Below are positions 1-7,458 of a stretch of 19,584 bases of DNA, piece after piece (within the stretch, counting starts at the first letter, position 1; every line of letters begins with the position of its first letter). Under the pieces are notes generated by a model, which saw nothing but the letters and a program-made list of their open reading frames with translations, was not told the origin of the DNA and made no database searches. This DNA comes from Promethearchaeota archaeon (GTDB lineage: Archaea > Asgardarchaeota > Lokiarchaeia > Sigynarchaeales > SOKP01). A program made the translations under genes and the position numbers. The stretch covers positions 1 through 19,584 of the forward strand of contig WJKD01000480.1 in NCBI GenBank assembly GCA_014729315.1. The letters run 5' to 3'.

Positions 1-414
1 AGTTAGTATTAAATTGTTATTTAATGAATTTAAGTAGATATTTAGGTCAATTTCTTAAAATAACGGCTCTTGATTGAATCATCGCTATTTCAGGATATTA
101 AGGACAAACTTAGAAGAGAATTTGTATGATAATGAAAAGAGGTTTTATATTATTGAATTAATGATAAAATCTTGAATAGAAATAAAAAGGATCTACACGC
201 AATTCGCTCTTATTGTTGAACCTATGTTATTTCACATAATTGTTGAGTATTATATTTGACGGCATTTAATCTTAGAAAGATGATTAGCCTTGATTTTTTT
301 AGAAATTAATTCAAAATTACTTATAGATATGATTTGAAGCAAAACTATTATATCTTATATAGAGTATTTTATGGTTTTTTAATACGCAGAAAAAAAAGTT
401 GAAAAAATTAGGTA
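1..414. other. Left-edge intergenic region without a recognisable gene
   Basis: All frames are broken by stops and there is no ORF of useful length, no tRNA-like fold and no repeat array. It lies downstream of the minus-strand glycoprotein gene. The last 50 bases hold an AT-rich run with a weak GTATT/AATAC inverted repeat around 365-387. This could belong to the 3' end of the glycoprotein transcript, but I would not call a terminator from it. Confidence 0.5.
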
Positions 415-1887
415 TTACATTTTTTTATGCTTTTTGTAGACTAAGAGGCTTATTATTCCAATTCCCATAAACATAAGGTAATAATGGCCGAAGGGAATGA
501 TGGGTTCGTCCTTATCATCATCATCATCGTCGTCGTCGGTTCCTCCAATCGGAGAAATTCCATCTGCTTCCGACGATTGGGTAATCTTTGTATACATTAT
601 TTCCATATCCAAGCCTCCAGAACCCCATACTCCAGGGGTATAATCTCCCCAGACCACATGAAGGTTATCTGAAGCGTCCACAGCAAAAGCGGGACGGAAA
701 CTATTGCCTGTATTCCATTCTTCTCCGTCTCCCCATTTATCGGAAATTACGGTCGCGTTTGACCAGCTAGAGTTAGTATAATATGCGTACATTATCTCGT
801 AGTCAGAACTTCCACCGCCCCAAGGTCCCTCGGTATAGTCTTCCCAGACTACATGAATATTATCCGAAGTGTCAATGGTAATTGTGGGATCTCGGCTATT
901 GCCTGTATTCCATTCTTCTCCGTCTCCCCATTTATCGGAAATTACGGTTGCGTTAGACCAGCTAGAGTTAGTATAATATGCGTACATTATCTCGGAGTCA
1001 GAACTTCCACCGCCCCAAGGCCCCTCAGTATCGTCTTCCCAGACTACATGAAGGTTATTATCACTATCAACCACTATATCGGGATGAACGCTCGTATCAT
1101 TATTCCACCCCCAAATATCGGCGAACCCATCTGAGATTACCGTCGCATTTGACCAGCCAGAGCTGGTATAATTAGCATACATAATTTCCCAATCAGGGTA
1201 TACACCGCCCCAAGGCCCTTCGGTCTCGTCTACCCAGACCACGTGTAAGTCATTATTGCTGTCCACGCCGATATCGGGATCTATGCTCTCACCAGTATTC
1301 CATGCCGTTTCGTCATCGGAAATCACCGTCGCATCAGACCATCCGGAGGCAGTGTAATTTACGTACATAATTTCGGTATCGGATCCCCAATCTCCGTTAG
1401 TTGTTTCCTCCCAGACCACATGAAGGTTATTTGAAGCGTCCACCGCAATAACGGGATCATAACTACTTAAAGTATTCCATCCCGTTTCGTCATCGGAAAT
1501 CACCGTCGCATTAGACCAGCCAGAAGCTGAATAATTTGCATACATAATTTCTTTATCACCATCTCCCCCACCCCAGGATCCTTTAGTCGAATCCTGCCAA
1601 ACTACATGAAGGTTATTATCACTATCAACCACTATATCGGGATAATCGCTCGTATCATTATTCCACCCCCAAATATCGGCGAACCCATCTGAGATTACAC
1701 TAGCGTTTTCGTAATTTATTACCGATGACTCTAAACCAGAAATGAAAGCGTATTCAAGATTCTCTTGAGCTGGTTGATAAATAGCGGATTTGAAAGCTCT
1801 CTGAGAGTTGGCTCCATGTATAAAGAGAATTCCCGCAAAAAACATAAGAAATATAAATAAAGTGCTAAACTTTGAGATTTTTTGCAT
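415..1887 (-). CDS. Secreted, membrane-anchored glycoprotein with six beta-propeller-like repeats
   Basis: This 490-residue protein is predicted to be exported and held at the cell surface. Residues 1-29 form a signal peptide (basic N-tip, hydrophobic FLMFFAGILF core). Residues about 57-440 consist of six tandem repeats of roughly 60-70 residues. Each has the pattern (N/D)ATVISD, then a W, then (S/N)(N/D)LHVVW, an acidic TxGxWG segment, and EIMY with an aromatic near its end. The regular LHVVW strand and acidic turns resemble sialidase/BNR-type propeller blades, so six blades could close one propeller; the fold is inference. Many N-x-S/T sequons (NATV, NYTA, NSSW, NDTS) suggest heavy N-glycosylation. 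An eight-Asp run (451-458) precedes a single C-terminal helix (about 469-484) and a basic KKHKKM tail, which orients the repeats outside. The ATG start directly precedes the signal peptide. A TATA-like element (AAATATATAC, minus strand) lies at about 1921-1930. Ligand and role are unknown. Confidence 0.87.
   Translation of the reverse strand: MQKISKFSTLFIFLMFFAGILFIHGANSQRAFKSAIYQPAQENLEYAFISGLESSVINYENASVISDGFADIWGWNNDTSDYPDIVVDSDNNLHVVWQDSTKGSWGGGDGDKEIMYANYSASGWSNATVISDDETGWNTLSSYDPVIAVDASNNLHVVWEETTNGDWGSDTEIMYVNYTASGWSDATVISDDETAWNTGESIDPDIGVDSNNDLHVVWVDETEGPWGGVYPDWEIMYANYTSSGWSNATVISDGFADIWGWNNDTSVHPDIVVDSDNNLHVVWEDDTEGPWGGGSSDSEIMYAYYTNSSWSNATVISDKWGDGEEWNTGNSRDPTITIDTSDNIHVVWEDYTEGPWGGGSSDYEIMYAYYTNSSWSNATVISDKWGDGEEWNTGNSFRPAFAVDASDNLHVVWGDYTPGVWGSGGLDMEIMYTKITQSSEADGISPIGGTDDDDDDDDKDEPIIPFGHYYLMFMGIGIISLLVYKKHKKM
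703..1052 (-). repeat. Recent 195-bp tandem duplication inside the glycoprotein gene
   Basis: The stretch 703-857 recurs at 898-1052 with an offset of exactly 195 bp (65 codons) and only six base differences over 155 bp. It corresponds to parts of repeat units 5 and 6. Conservation at the nucleotide level, including synonymous positions, points to a recent duplication or gene conversion rather than selection on protein sequence alone. Confidence 0.9.
1051..1698 (-). repeat. Near-identical 90-bp direct repeat, units 4 and 1 of the glycoprotein
   Basis: Bases from 1051 to about 1140 recur from 1609 to about 1698, an offset of 558 bp (186 codons), with two differences. Both encode the distinctive ISDGFADIWGWNNDTS segment followed upstream by the LHVVW strand. 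The copies are three repeat units apart, so this is either duplication of a block of repeats or conversion between non-adjacent units. Confidence 0.85.
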
Positions 1888-2165
1888 TTTTAATTTTTAA
1901 AAAGTTTTTTTTTAAATTTTGTATATATTTAAGGTCATGCCAAAAGCTACACTAAATGATAATAGATTCTTATATATAAATGCAAGAATGCATTAGGAAA
2001 AAAAACACAATAATCAATAAATTTCCTTAAGTAAATCACTAACTATTATCAATATCCGATCTCCAATCAATGCTTACAAATAGATGTCTATGTAATAGTA
2101 CTTGATCCTCTTAGAGATACGAAATACAAAAATTATAATTCAATCAATTTTTATAATAATAGAGA

Positions 2166-2333
2166 ATGTCGAAGAGAAAACAACAGTCTGAAGAGGAATT
2201 AGACGATGAAAGCGTTGAAAAGATTTTAGACGCTGTTTGGAAAAACTGGGAGTCAAGAAGGAGATGTGAAAAGACGCATGTTCCCAATTTTATTAAACAA
2301 AATAGAAATACTAAACGAAAAGATAAAGATTAA
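2166..2333 (+). CDS. Possible 55-aa charged small protein
   Basis: An ATG at 2166 opens a 55-codon frame. The product begins MSKRKQQSEEELDDESVEKI, is dominated by Lys, Arg, Glu and Asp, has an amphipathic helix-like stretch around residues 9-30, and ends in a basic tail. It has no signal peptide or membrane segment. The element AATTATAATT at 2131-2140 is centred about 30 bp before the ATG, as expected for a short-leader or leaderless archaeal transcript. A second frame (GTG 2266 to 2469) overlaps its end and looks less natural. I do not recognise a family; it could be spurious. Confidence 0.4.
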   Translation: MSKRKQQSEEELDDESVEKILDAVWKNWESRRRCEKTHVPNFIKQNRNTKRKDKD

Positions 2334-2452
2334 TTTTCATATTCACAACTTTTCTCAGAATAAATTCTTTTTAAGCATAAAGAGAAATAATAAATGCAAT
2401 CCTAATTTTTTGAAAATGCTATACATAAAAAATTTGGAAAGAGTTTGTTTAG

Positions 2453-4063
2453 TTGGAAGTTTACCGTAAACTGAAAATAAGAATTAGGGAATCTAAATGG
2501 TATGGAAACGGCGGATCTTGGGAGTTATTGTTAGGTTTAAGGTTGTACGTAATAATATTTATCATTATCTATCCGATTTTGTACTTATTTACTCAATTTA
2601 GAATTATTTCTACTACGGGAATTATCTTATTATGCTTTTCTGTGATTTGCATCTTAAGATATGTGTTTTTAGCGGAAGGTATTGGGAAAAAGCGCTTTTA
2701 TAAGCTTTCTATATTTTTGTCTTGTGCGACATTCGTTAATTTTGTGTGTGGTTTGATTTTAAATATATTGTACTTCAATTTATTGAGAATTTATTACTCC
2801 TCTGGAGTGATCTTTATTAGCTCTCTTTATTTTTTAATTGTTATTTTTAAATTTCCTTTTAGTTCGTTAAAGTCGAGGTTTTATGATAGACTGAATTCTT
2901 TTTCAAAAAAATATAAGATAAATACATCTTTCTGGCATCTCAGAAAAAAATTTAGCAATGCTTGCGTGTATTGGCTAGTTTTATCATTTTCTATTCTAGT
3001 TATCCCCTATCCGATCTACATTCAGAGGTATTTCGAAAATAGCTATGTTTTCCGTCAAAATTCAAACCCCCGAAAAGAATTCGGAATATGGACATATGGA
3101 ACTCCTTTTTCATATGACAATCATGATGAAAAATATTTTGCTGATAACGAAACTTTAGAAATGTTAGCGGAAAACGATATATATTTAATCTATGGGATGA
3201 CAGAAAATAAGATTAAAGACAACGGAGAGAACTTAATCGAAAGGATAGGCCGTATCAAAGCCTTTGGAATCGAAACACATATCTCAATTCTACCCACCAG
3301 GTCAAAATTCGTAAACATTTGGACCTTTGAAAGACTAGTTGTAGAAAGTGAGCGTGTGATTGAGTTTCTTGATCAATATGGCCTCATAGGTGATCCGATC
3401 ACTACGTTTGTGTACGATATGGAATCGATTCCGGAAGGATTTTTTCCCTATTACGAATTTAGTCATAAAAATATTGAAAAGCTTGACGAATATGCAAAGA
3501 TCCAAGATAAGTTTGAAAAATTCAATAAAAAATTGAAAAACGAATATCAATTGGATGTTCGAATTTGTACTGAGTCCCAATTAGCAATTGATAAAAAAGA
3601 TGACGACAACGATTTAGAGAGATTATTAGGTATTATGGAGGATAACGATGCCAAAATGAGTTACATGGTCTATCGGAGAAATAATTTAGGGCAAAATTTA
3701 ATTTTGGACCATTGTCGATTATTAAAAGATGGCGATACGATAATTTTAAATGCGTGGAAAGATGTAGGCTATCTTTGCTGGAAAAACTTAGATTGCGCAA
3801 TACAAGACGCTCGATTAGTCCTAGGATATCCTGATAAGCGATTCAGACTCGAAATCTGGGAGTTATCGTATTTTCTTCTCTCTTTTGGAAAGGATGGATT
3901 ATTCGATTTTGTAGACGCGTTAAATATAGACAGCGAAGAATGGTCACCCGTCACAGTTTGGAATTTTTTTCCTTTTTCCTTCTTTTGGGACATGATGCTT
4001 ATTGGTTTTTGTTTAAATGATCTTTATGGCCCAATATTTCGATTTACCTATCGTGCGTTTTAA
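2453..4063 (+). CDS. Five-helix membrane protein with predicted external (beta/alpha)8 barrel, unknown family
   Basis: The product has up to 536 residues. The N-terminal part holds five predicted membrane helices (about 31-49, 52-75, 85-108, 115-134, 172-190). The basic N-tip and the basic 135-170 loop place the N-terminus inside and residues after 190 outside. The soluble part (about 209-500) alternates short hydrophobic strands with helices. Eight strands can be picked: FGIWTYG 210, IYLIYGM 243, ETHISILPT 274, TTFVYDME 317, DVRICTES 368, KMSYMVYR 401, TIILNAWK 429 and FRLEIWEL 464. This is what a TIM barrel should look like. Strand 4 ends in D322-x-E324 and strand 7 carries N433 and W435, so a glycoside-hydrolase-like active site is conceivable, but this is inference. 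The start is uncertain: a stop codon (2450-2452) lies directly before TTG 2453, there is no clear ribosome-binding site, and no in-frame ATG exists before the first helix. No recognised family motif. Confidence 0.72.
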   Translation: MEVYRKLKIRIRESKWYGNGGSWELLLGLRLYVIIFIIIYPILYLFTQFRIISTTGIILLCFSVICILRYVFLAEGIGKKRFYKLSIFLSCATFVNFVCGLILNILYFNLLRIYYSSGVIFISSLYFLIVIFKFPFSSLKSRFYDRLNSFSKKYKINTSFWHLRKKFSNACVYWLVLSFSILVIPYPIYIQRYFENSYVFRQNSNPRKEFGIWTYGTPFSYDNHDEKYFADNETLEMLAENDIYLIYGMTENKIKDNGENLIERIGRIKAFGIETHISILPTRSKFVNIWTFERLVVESERVIEFLDQYGLIGDPITTFVYDMESIPEGFFPYYEFSHKNIEKLDEYAKIQDKFEKFNKKLKNEYQLDVRICTESQLAIDKKDDDNDLERLLGIMEDNDAKMSYMVYRRNNLGQNLILDHCRLLKDGDTIILNAWKDVGYLCWKNLDCAIQDARLVLGYPDKRFRLEIWELSYFLLSFGKDGLFDFVDALNIDSEEWSPVTVWNFFPFSFFWDMMLIGFCLNDLYGPIFRFTYRAF

Positions 4064-4338
4064 TCTATCTCTGATTTTTCTTTCTTGTGAATTTGTATAT
4101 CTGAAAACTGATCTGAGTAATTAAAAATACCAATTACTATTTCTTGAGAATTAATATCATTCGCTTTTAATGGTAAGATATTTCATAAAATATTTGAGTT
4201 GATTAAGTTGATTATGAATGATTATTACTTTTTGAATCTTCTCTAATAATTTGTTTCTAAATCTCTTTAAATCCGCCGATTATTAATAATGATTTGGTAA
4301 AAAAATCAATAAGCTTTTTATAATTTAAAAGAAATTAC

Positions 4339-4354
4339 TACAATTGCAGTTGTA
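4339..4354. promoter_or_regulatory. Imperfect 16-bp palindrome upstream of hppA, possible operator
   Basis: The sequence TACAATTGCAGTTGTA reads as its own reverse complement except for one mismatched symmetric pair of positions. It ends about ten bases before the TATA-like box of the pyrophosphatase gene, where an archaeal activator or repressor dimer would be expected to bind. No regulator is identified. Confidence 0.4.
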
Positions 4355-4363
4355 ATTAATTAA

Positions 4364-4376
4364 AAATATATTTAAA
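4364..4376 (+). promoter_or_regulatory. TATA-like box for hppA
   Basis: An AAATATATTTAAA element is centred about 34 bp before the ATG at 4404. This predicts a transcription start a few bases before the start codon, giving a very short leader. Confidence 0.6.
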
Positions 4377-4403
4377 CAAAAAATTAAAAATTAGAGATCG
4401 GAA

Positions 4404-6488
4404 ATGGCACCAATAATTATTTATGTAGCAATTGTAGCGGGAATCATCAGTATTGTAATGGCAATCCTTTTTGCCAAAAAGGTGATGCAAGCAGATCCCG
4501 GAAACGAACGTATGGTGGAAGTTGCTGGCTATATTGAATCGGGAGCCAATACATTTATCAGACGACAATATGTTACGCTTACGATATTTATAATAGTATT
4601 ATCTATAGCGTTATTATTTTTACCATCTCCATTAGAAACTGGAGATAGAAAGCGATTTATCTATGGCGCATTAAATTGGGAGCAAAGTATTGCTTATGTC
4701 GTAGGATCTGTGGCTTCGATGTGTGCCGGCTGGTTGGGAATGAAAGTAGGTGTAAAAGCCAATACTAGATCGGCTCAAGGATGTACGAGAGGCTCAAAAG
4801 AAGGTTTTGACGTTGCTTTCTTTGGAGGCGCAGTTATGGGTTTAGCAGTCGTAGGAACCGCTCTCATTGGCGTTTCTGTACTATACCTTATCTTTGTCTC
4901 TCCGCTGGTTATATTAGGCTTCAGTTTTGGAGCAAGTAGCGTTGCCCTATTCATGAAATGCGGCGGTGGCATCTACACAAAAACTGCAGATGTTGGCGCT
5001 GATTTAGTAGGTAAGGCTGAATATAAGTTGCCCGAAGATGATCCTCGAAATCCTGCTTCTATTGCTGATAATGTAGGAGATAATGTTGGAGATATCGCAG
5101 GAATGGGAAGCGATCTATTCGACTCGTACGTTGCGTCTATTGTAGCAGCAATGCTTCTAGCGGCTGCTCTAGTAATAGGCAGTGCGCAGCCTGTGTTTGT
5201 TGTTTTGCCGATAGTATTATGCGGTGTAGGTTTGCTCGCTTCTTTACTTGGAATCTTCATCATTAAGTGGTTTGGATCTGACGATCCCGGAAAATCATTG
5301 AACGCCGGAACGTATATATCTACTCTGTTCTATGCTGGATTGGCATATATTCTTATTCTCGTCATGACTATTCAATATCCTGCCTACGCTGGGAAGCTTT
5401 ATAGAAATTATATCGCTACAGTGGTAGGTTTAGCGAGCGGTATTGTAATCGGATTTACGAGCGACTACTATACTCGGGAAGACAAGAAGCCTACTAAAGA
5501 AATTGCGAATGCTGCAACTCAAGGAGATGCGGTTGTAATCCTTTCTGGATTTTCGTATGGTTTAATTAGCGTGGCTGCTCCTGCTGTAGGTATTGTAATT
5601 GCTATGGCGATTGCTTATATCCTTGACGGTGTTTTTGGAGTTGCAATGGCAGCCGTGGGTATGCTAGCTATTGTAGGAACTATTGTATCTAACGATGCAT
5701 ACGGACCTATCGTGGACAATGCTCGAGGTATAGCCGAACAAGGCGAACTTGGTGAGGATGTTATTCGAACAGCGGACAAATTAGATATGGCAGGGAATAC
5801 AGCAAAGGCAATAACAAAAGGATTCGCTATCGGAGCTGCAAATCTCACCGTCTTAGCTCTCTTATTCTCATATTCAGAAGAAGCTGGAATTGAGCTTATT
5901 GACTTAATTTCAGTAAGAGTGCTTATAGGAGCATTTATCGGCGTAGTGGCACCTGCAATATTCTCTGCATTATTAATCATGTCTGTACAAAGGAATGCAG
6001 GCCTCATGGTTGAAGAGATAAGAAGACAATTTGAAGAGAATCCTAAAATCCTTACAGGAGAAGAACCGGCAGACTTTAATAGATGTATCGATATTGCAAC
6101 GAAGGGTGCATTGAGGGAATTAGTCTTACCAAGCATCATCTCAATACTTATACCAATCTTGGTGGGAATAGTTTTTGGCGTTGCGGCCCTTGGAGCTTTT
6201 CTAGCAGGAGCAATCCTCTCTGGATTCGTGTTTGCTATCTTTATGAGTAATTCAGGCGGTAGTTGGGATAATGCAAAGAAATACATTGAAGACGGAGCCT
6301 TAGGCGGTAAAGGAACAGACGCACACAAGGCTTCAATTACAGGAGATACGGTTGGAGATCCCTTCAAGGACACAGCAGGTCCCAGTATCAATACGCTATT
6401 AGTAGTGATGTCGTTAACAGCGTCAATCTTTATGGGGCTTCTTTTAATTTTCAATGGAGGAGCGGGACTGATCTCAGTCTTCCTTTAA
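4404..6488 (+). CDS. hppA: Membrane-bound proton-translocating pyrophosphatase, potassium-independent type
   Basis: This integral membrane enzyme hydrolyses pyrophosphate and moves ions across the membrane. At 694 residues it has normal length for the family, with about 16 hydrophobic helices. Signature blocks are intact: D196VGADLVGK204, the E211DD segment, the D222NVGDNVGD230 metal-binding repeat followed by AGMGSDLFDSY, and near the C-terminus W621DNAKKYIE, GGKGTDAHK and GDTVGDPFKD. The cation-selectivity loop reads GNTAKAITKGFAIG with K468 and T471. In this family Lys and Thr at these two positions mark the potassium-independent class, and Ala and Gly the potassium-dependent one. Known members of the Lys class pump protons, so this is probably a potassium-independent H+-PPase. 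Slightly unusual are Ala467 and Asn480 in that loop. The gene stands alone with its own promoter and a T-rich tract downstream. Confidence 0.98.
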   Translation: MAPIIIYVAIVAGIISIVMAILFAKKVMQADPGNERMVEVAGYIESGANTFIRRQYVTLTIFIIVLSIALLFLPSPLETGDRKRFIYGALNWEQSIAYVVGSVASMCAGWLGMKVGVKANTRSAQGCTRGSKEGFDVAFFGGAVMGLAVVGTALIGVSVLYLIFVSPLVILGFSFGASSVALFMKCGGGIYTKTADVGADLVGKAEYKLPEDDPRNPASIADNVGDNVGDIAGMGSDLFDSYVASIVAAMLLAAALVIGSAQPVFVVLPIVLCGVGLLASLLGIFIIKWFGSDDPGKSLNAGTYISTLFYAGLAYILILVMTIQYPAYAGKLYRNYIATVVGLASGIVIGFTSDYYTREDKKPTKEIANAATQGDAVVILSGFSYGLISVAAPAVGIVIAMAIAYILDGVFGVAMAAVGMLAIVGTIVSNDAYGPIVDNARGIAEQGELGEDVIRTADKLDMAGNTAKAITKGFAIGAANLTVLALLFSYSEEAGIELIDLISVRVLIGAFIGVVAPAIFSALLIMSVQRNAGLMVEEIRRQFEENPKILTGEEPADFNRCIDIATKGALRELVLPSIISILIPILVGIVFGVAALGAFLAGAILSGFVFAIFMSNSGGSWDNAKKYIEDGALGGKGTDAHKASITGDTVGDPFKDTAGPSINTLLVVMSLTASIFMGLLLIFNGGAGLISVFL

Positions 6489-6520
6489 AGAAAATATATT
6501 AAACAAAAAATCGACAAAAT

Positions 6521-6540
6521 TTTATCTATTTTTTTTATTT
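6521..6540 (+). terminator. T-rich terminator downstream of hppA
   Basis: An eight-T run (6529-6536) flanked by further T-rich sequence begins about 40 bases after the stop codon. Uridine tracts without a strong hairpin are sufficient for archaeal termination. Confidence 0.45.
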
Positions 6541-6586
6541 TAAACGTTTCTTATTCTGATTTAATTCTATAATACCCCATATAAAC

Positions 6587-6596
6587 TTTTAAATAC
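6587..6596 (+). promoter_or_regulatory. TATA-like box for the RNase P RNA gene
   Basis: TTTTAAATAC is centred about 25 bp before the predicted 5' end of the RNA at 6616-6617, the canonical archaeal spacing. It independently supports the RNA boundary deduced from the terminal helix. Confidence 0.65.
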
Positions 6597-6615
6597 TTAA
6601 AATACCTTATCATTC

Positions 6616-6950
6616 ATGAGAAATGAAATTGGTGGGCTAACGGTGGATTTTTATATCTACTGAGGAACCTCGCCTCATACTCCAAGCAAGAGCGGATAAC
6701 CGTTACGGTGAAAACCGTATTTTAACAACAGAAACGGCACTACCTTCGTGCGTATATCAAGGATTTGGATATAAGCCAAAGAGATTGTGCGAAGGGATGG
6801 TTGGAACGAGTTAAAATCTTGATGCAAGGCCAAATGAAAGCGATGAGGGACTTGGAGCGAGCTTTAGGTAGGCCGCTTAGTTTGATGCTCACATCTATGG
6901 TCTGGTGACAGATATAGAACAAAAGGGCGGGTATAGATTTCAGTTCTCAC
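6616..6950 (+). ncRNA. rnpB: RNase P RNA
   Basis: This is the catalytic RNA that trims the 5' leader from precursor tRNAs. The roughly 335-nt length fits archaeal RNase P RNA. The ends pair to form P1: 6617-6629 (TGAGAAATGAAAT) against 6937-6949 (ATTTCAGTTCTCA), 12 of 13 positions. Conserved blocks appear in the expected order: GAGGAA at 6662-6667 (CR-I-like), ACAGAAACG at 6728-6736, GCAAGGCCAAAT at 6824-6835 (the CR-III core) and an AGAAC segment near 6916 before the closing helix (CR-V-like). A perfect six-base-pair hairpin with a GAAA tetraloop lies at 6704-6719 (TACGGT/ACCGTA). A minus-strand frame across 6740-6922 is chance. Exact ends are within a few bases. Confidence 0.93.
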
Positions 6951-6954
6951 ATTA

Positions 6955-6969
6955 TCTTTCTTTTTTTCC
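6955..6969 (+). terminator. T-tract terminator of rnpB
   Basis: A run of CTTTCTTTTTTTCCT starts five bases after the P1 helix closes. Its position directly after the RNA is the main support. Confidence 0.55.
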
Positions 6970-7045
6970 TAAAGAGAATTTAGCATTTATCAGATTGATT
7001 CTTAAATATGAAAAAAGAAAATGAAATTAGTTTTAAGCTTAATTC

Positions 7046-7255
7046 TTATTTCTTAGAAACCAAATTCGCAAAATAACGAAAGCTCCTGTCGTAACTTCTT
7101 TCTGCTTCTTTAGATATTTTAGCAAAAACACATCCGGGTAGTTCATTGTTTCTAAGGTGATATTGTAAACATTCACAGCATTTTCCTCTTCTTTTGCAAC
7201 TGTTATAGGTGCACGCGCAATTTTTTTCAAGTTCGCTTTGATTGCATTCTGTCAT
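7046..7255 (-). CDS. Cysteine-rich DUF6485-type small protein
   Basis: The 69-residue product carries eight cysteines in its first 42 residues (C4, C13, C15, C20, C26, C27, C29, C42). They fall in the arrangement CxCx4Cx5CCxC, followed by LxYHLRNNELPGC and then an AERSYDRSFRYFA helix. That pattern is what I recall for the DUF6485 family, short cytosolic proteins of unknown function; metal binding through the clustered cysteines is inference. It has no signal peptide. The ATG is preceded by GAGGT (minus strand, 7265-7269) at nine-base spacing, and a TATA-like TATAATATTT lies at 7301-7310, so it has its own promoter and a short leader. It is unrelated to its neighbours in function as far as can be seen. 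Confidence 0.85.
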   Translation of the reverse strand: MTECNQSELEKNCACTYNSCKRRGKCCECLQYHLRNNELPGCVFAKISKEAERSYDRSFRYFANLVSKK

Positions 7256-7458
7256 TTATTCAAAACCTCATTTTCACATCTATGATAATAGCTCATCTTT
7301 AAATATTATATTTAAGTCAAACCATAAAACTTTTCCAATACAATAATGTATATTTCGTGTAAAATGAAGACTAGCAACTATTTTATTGATTAAAAAAAAT
7401 AGTTAATACAAAAAATATTATAAGAATATATCGAAATAATTTTAAAAAAGTGATCGAA

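Larger units (their letters stand above)
4064..4403 (+). other. Intergenic region upstream of the pyrophosphatase gene
   Basis: No ORF or RNA gene is visible in these 340 bases. The distal part is simple AT-rich sequence. The last 70 bases hold an imperfect palindrome and a TATA-like box, annotated separately. Confidence 0.6.

Noticed and set aside
703..1698. CRISPR-like regular repeats
   Set aside because: The periodicity is in frame (195 and 558 bp), encodes repeated protein units and has no constant short repeat with variable spacers.
2266..2469. 67-codon frame starting with GTG
   Set aside because: It overlaps both the 55-aa ORF and the beginning of the barrel protein, has an Asn/Lys/Phe-rich composition typical of translated AT-rich noncoding DNA, and has no start signal.
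5615..6454. 279-codon minus-strand frame
   Set aside because: It lies antisense inside the highly conserved pyrophosphatase gene; its Ile/Pro/Ser/Ala-rich composition is a reflection of the sense codons.
6740..6922. 60-codon minus-strand frame
   Set aside because: It sits entirely within the RNase P RNA gene, whose structure and conserved blocks explain the sequence.
7039..7230. 63-codon minus-strand frame
   Set aside because: It is an out-of-frame overlap with the Cys-rich DUF6485-type gene, which has a family pattern and a ribosome-binding site.
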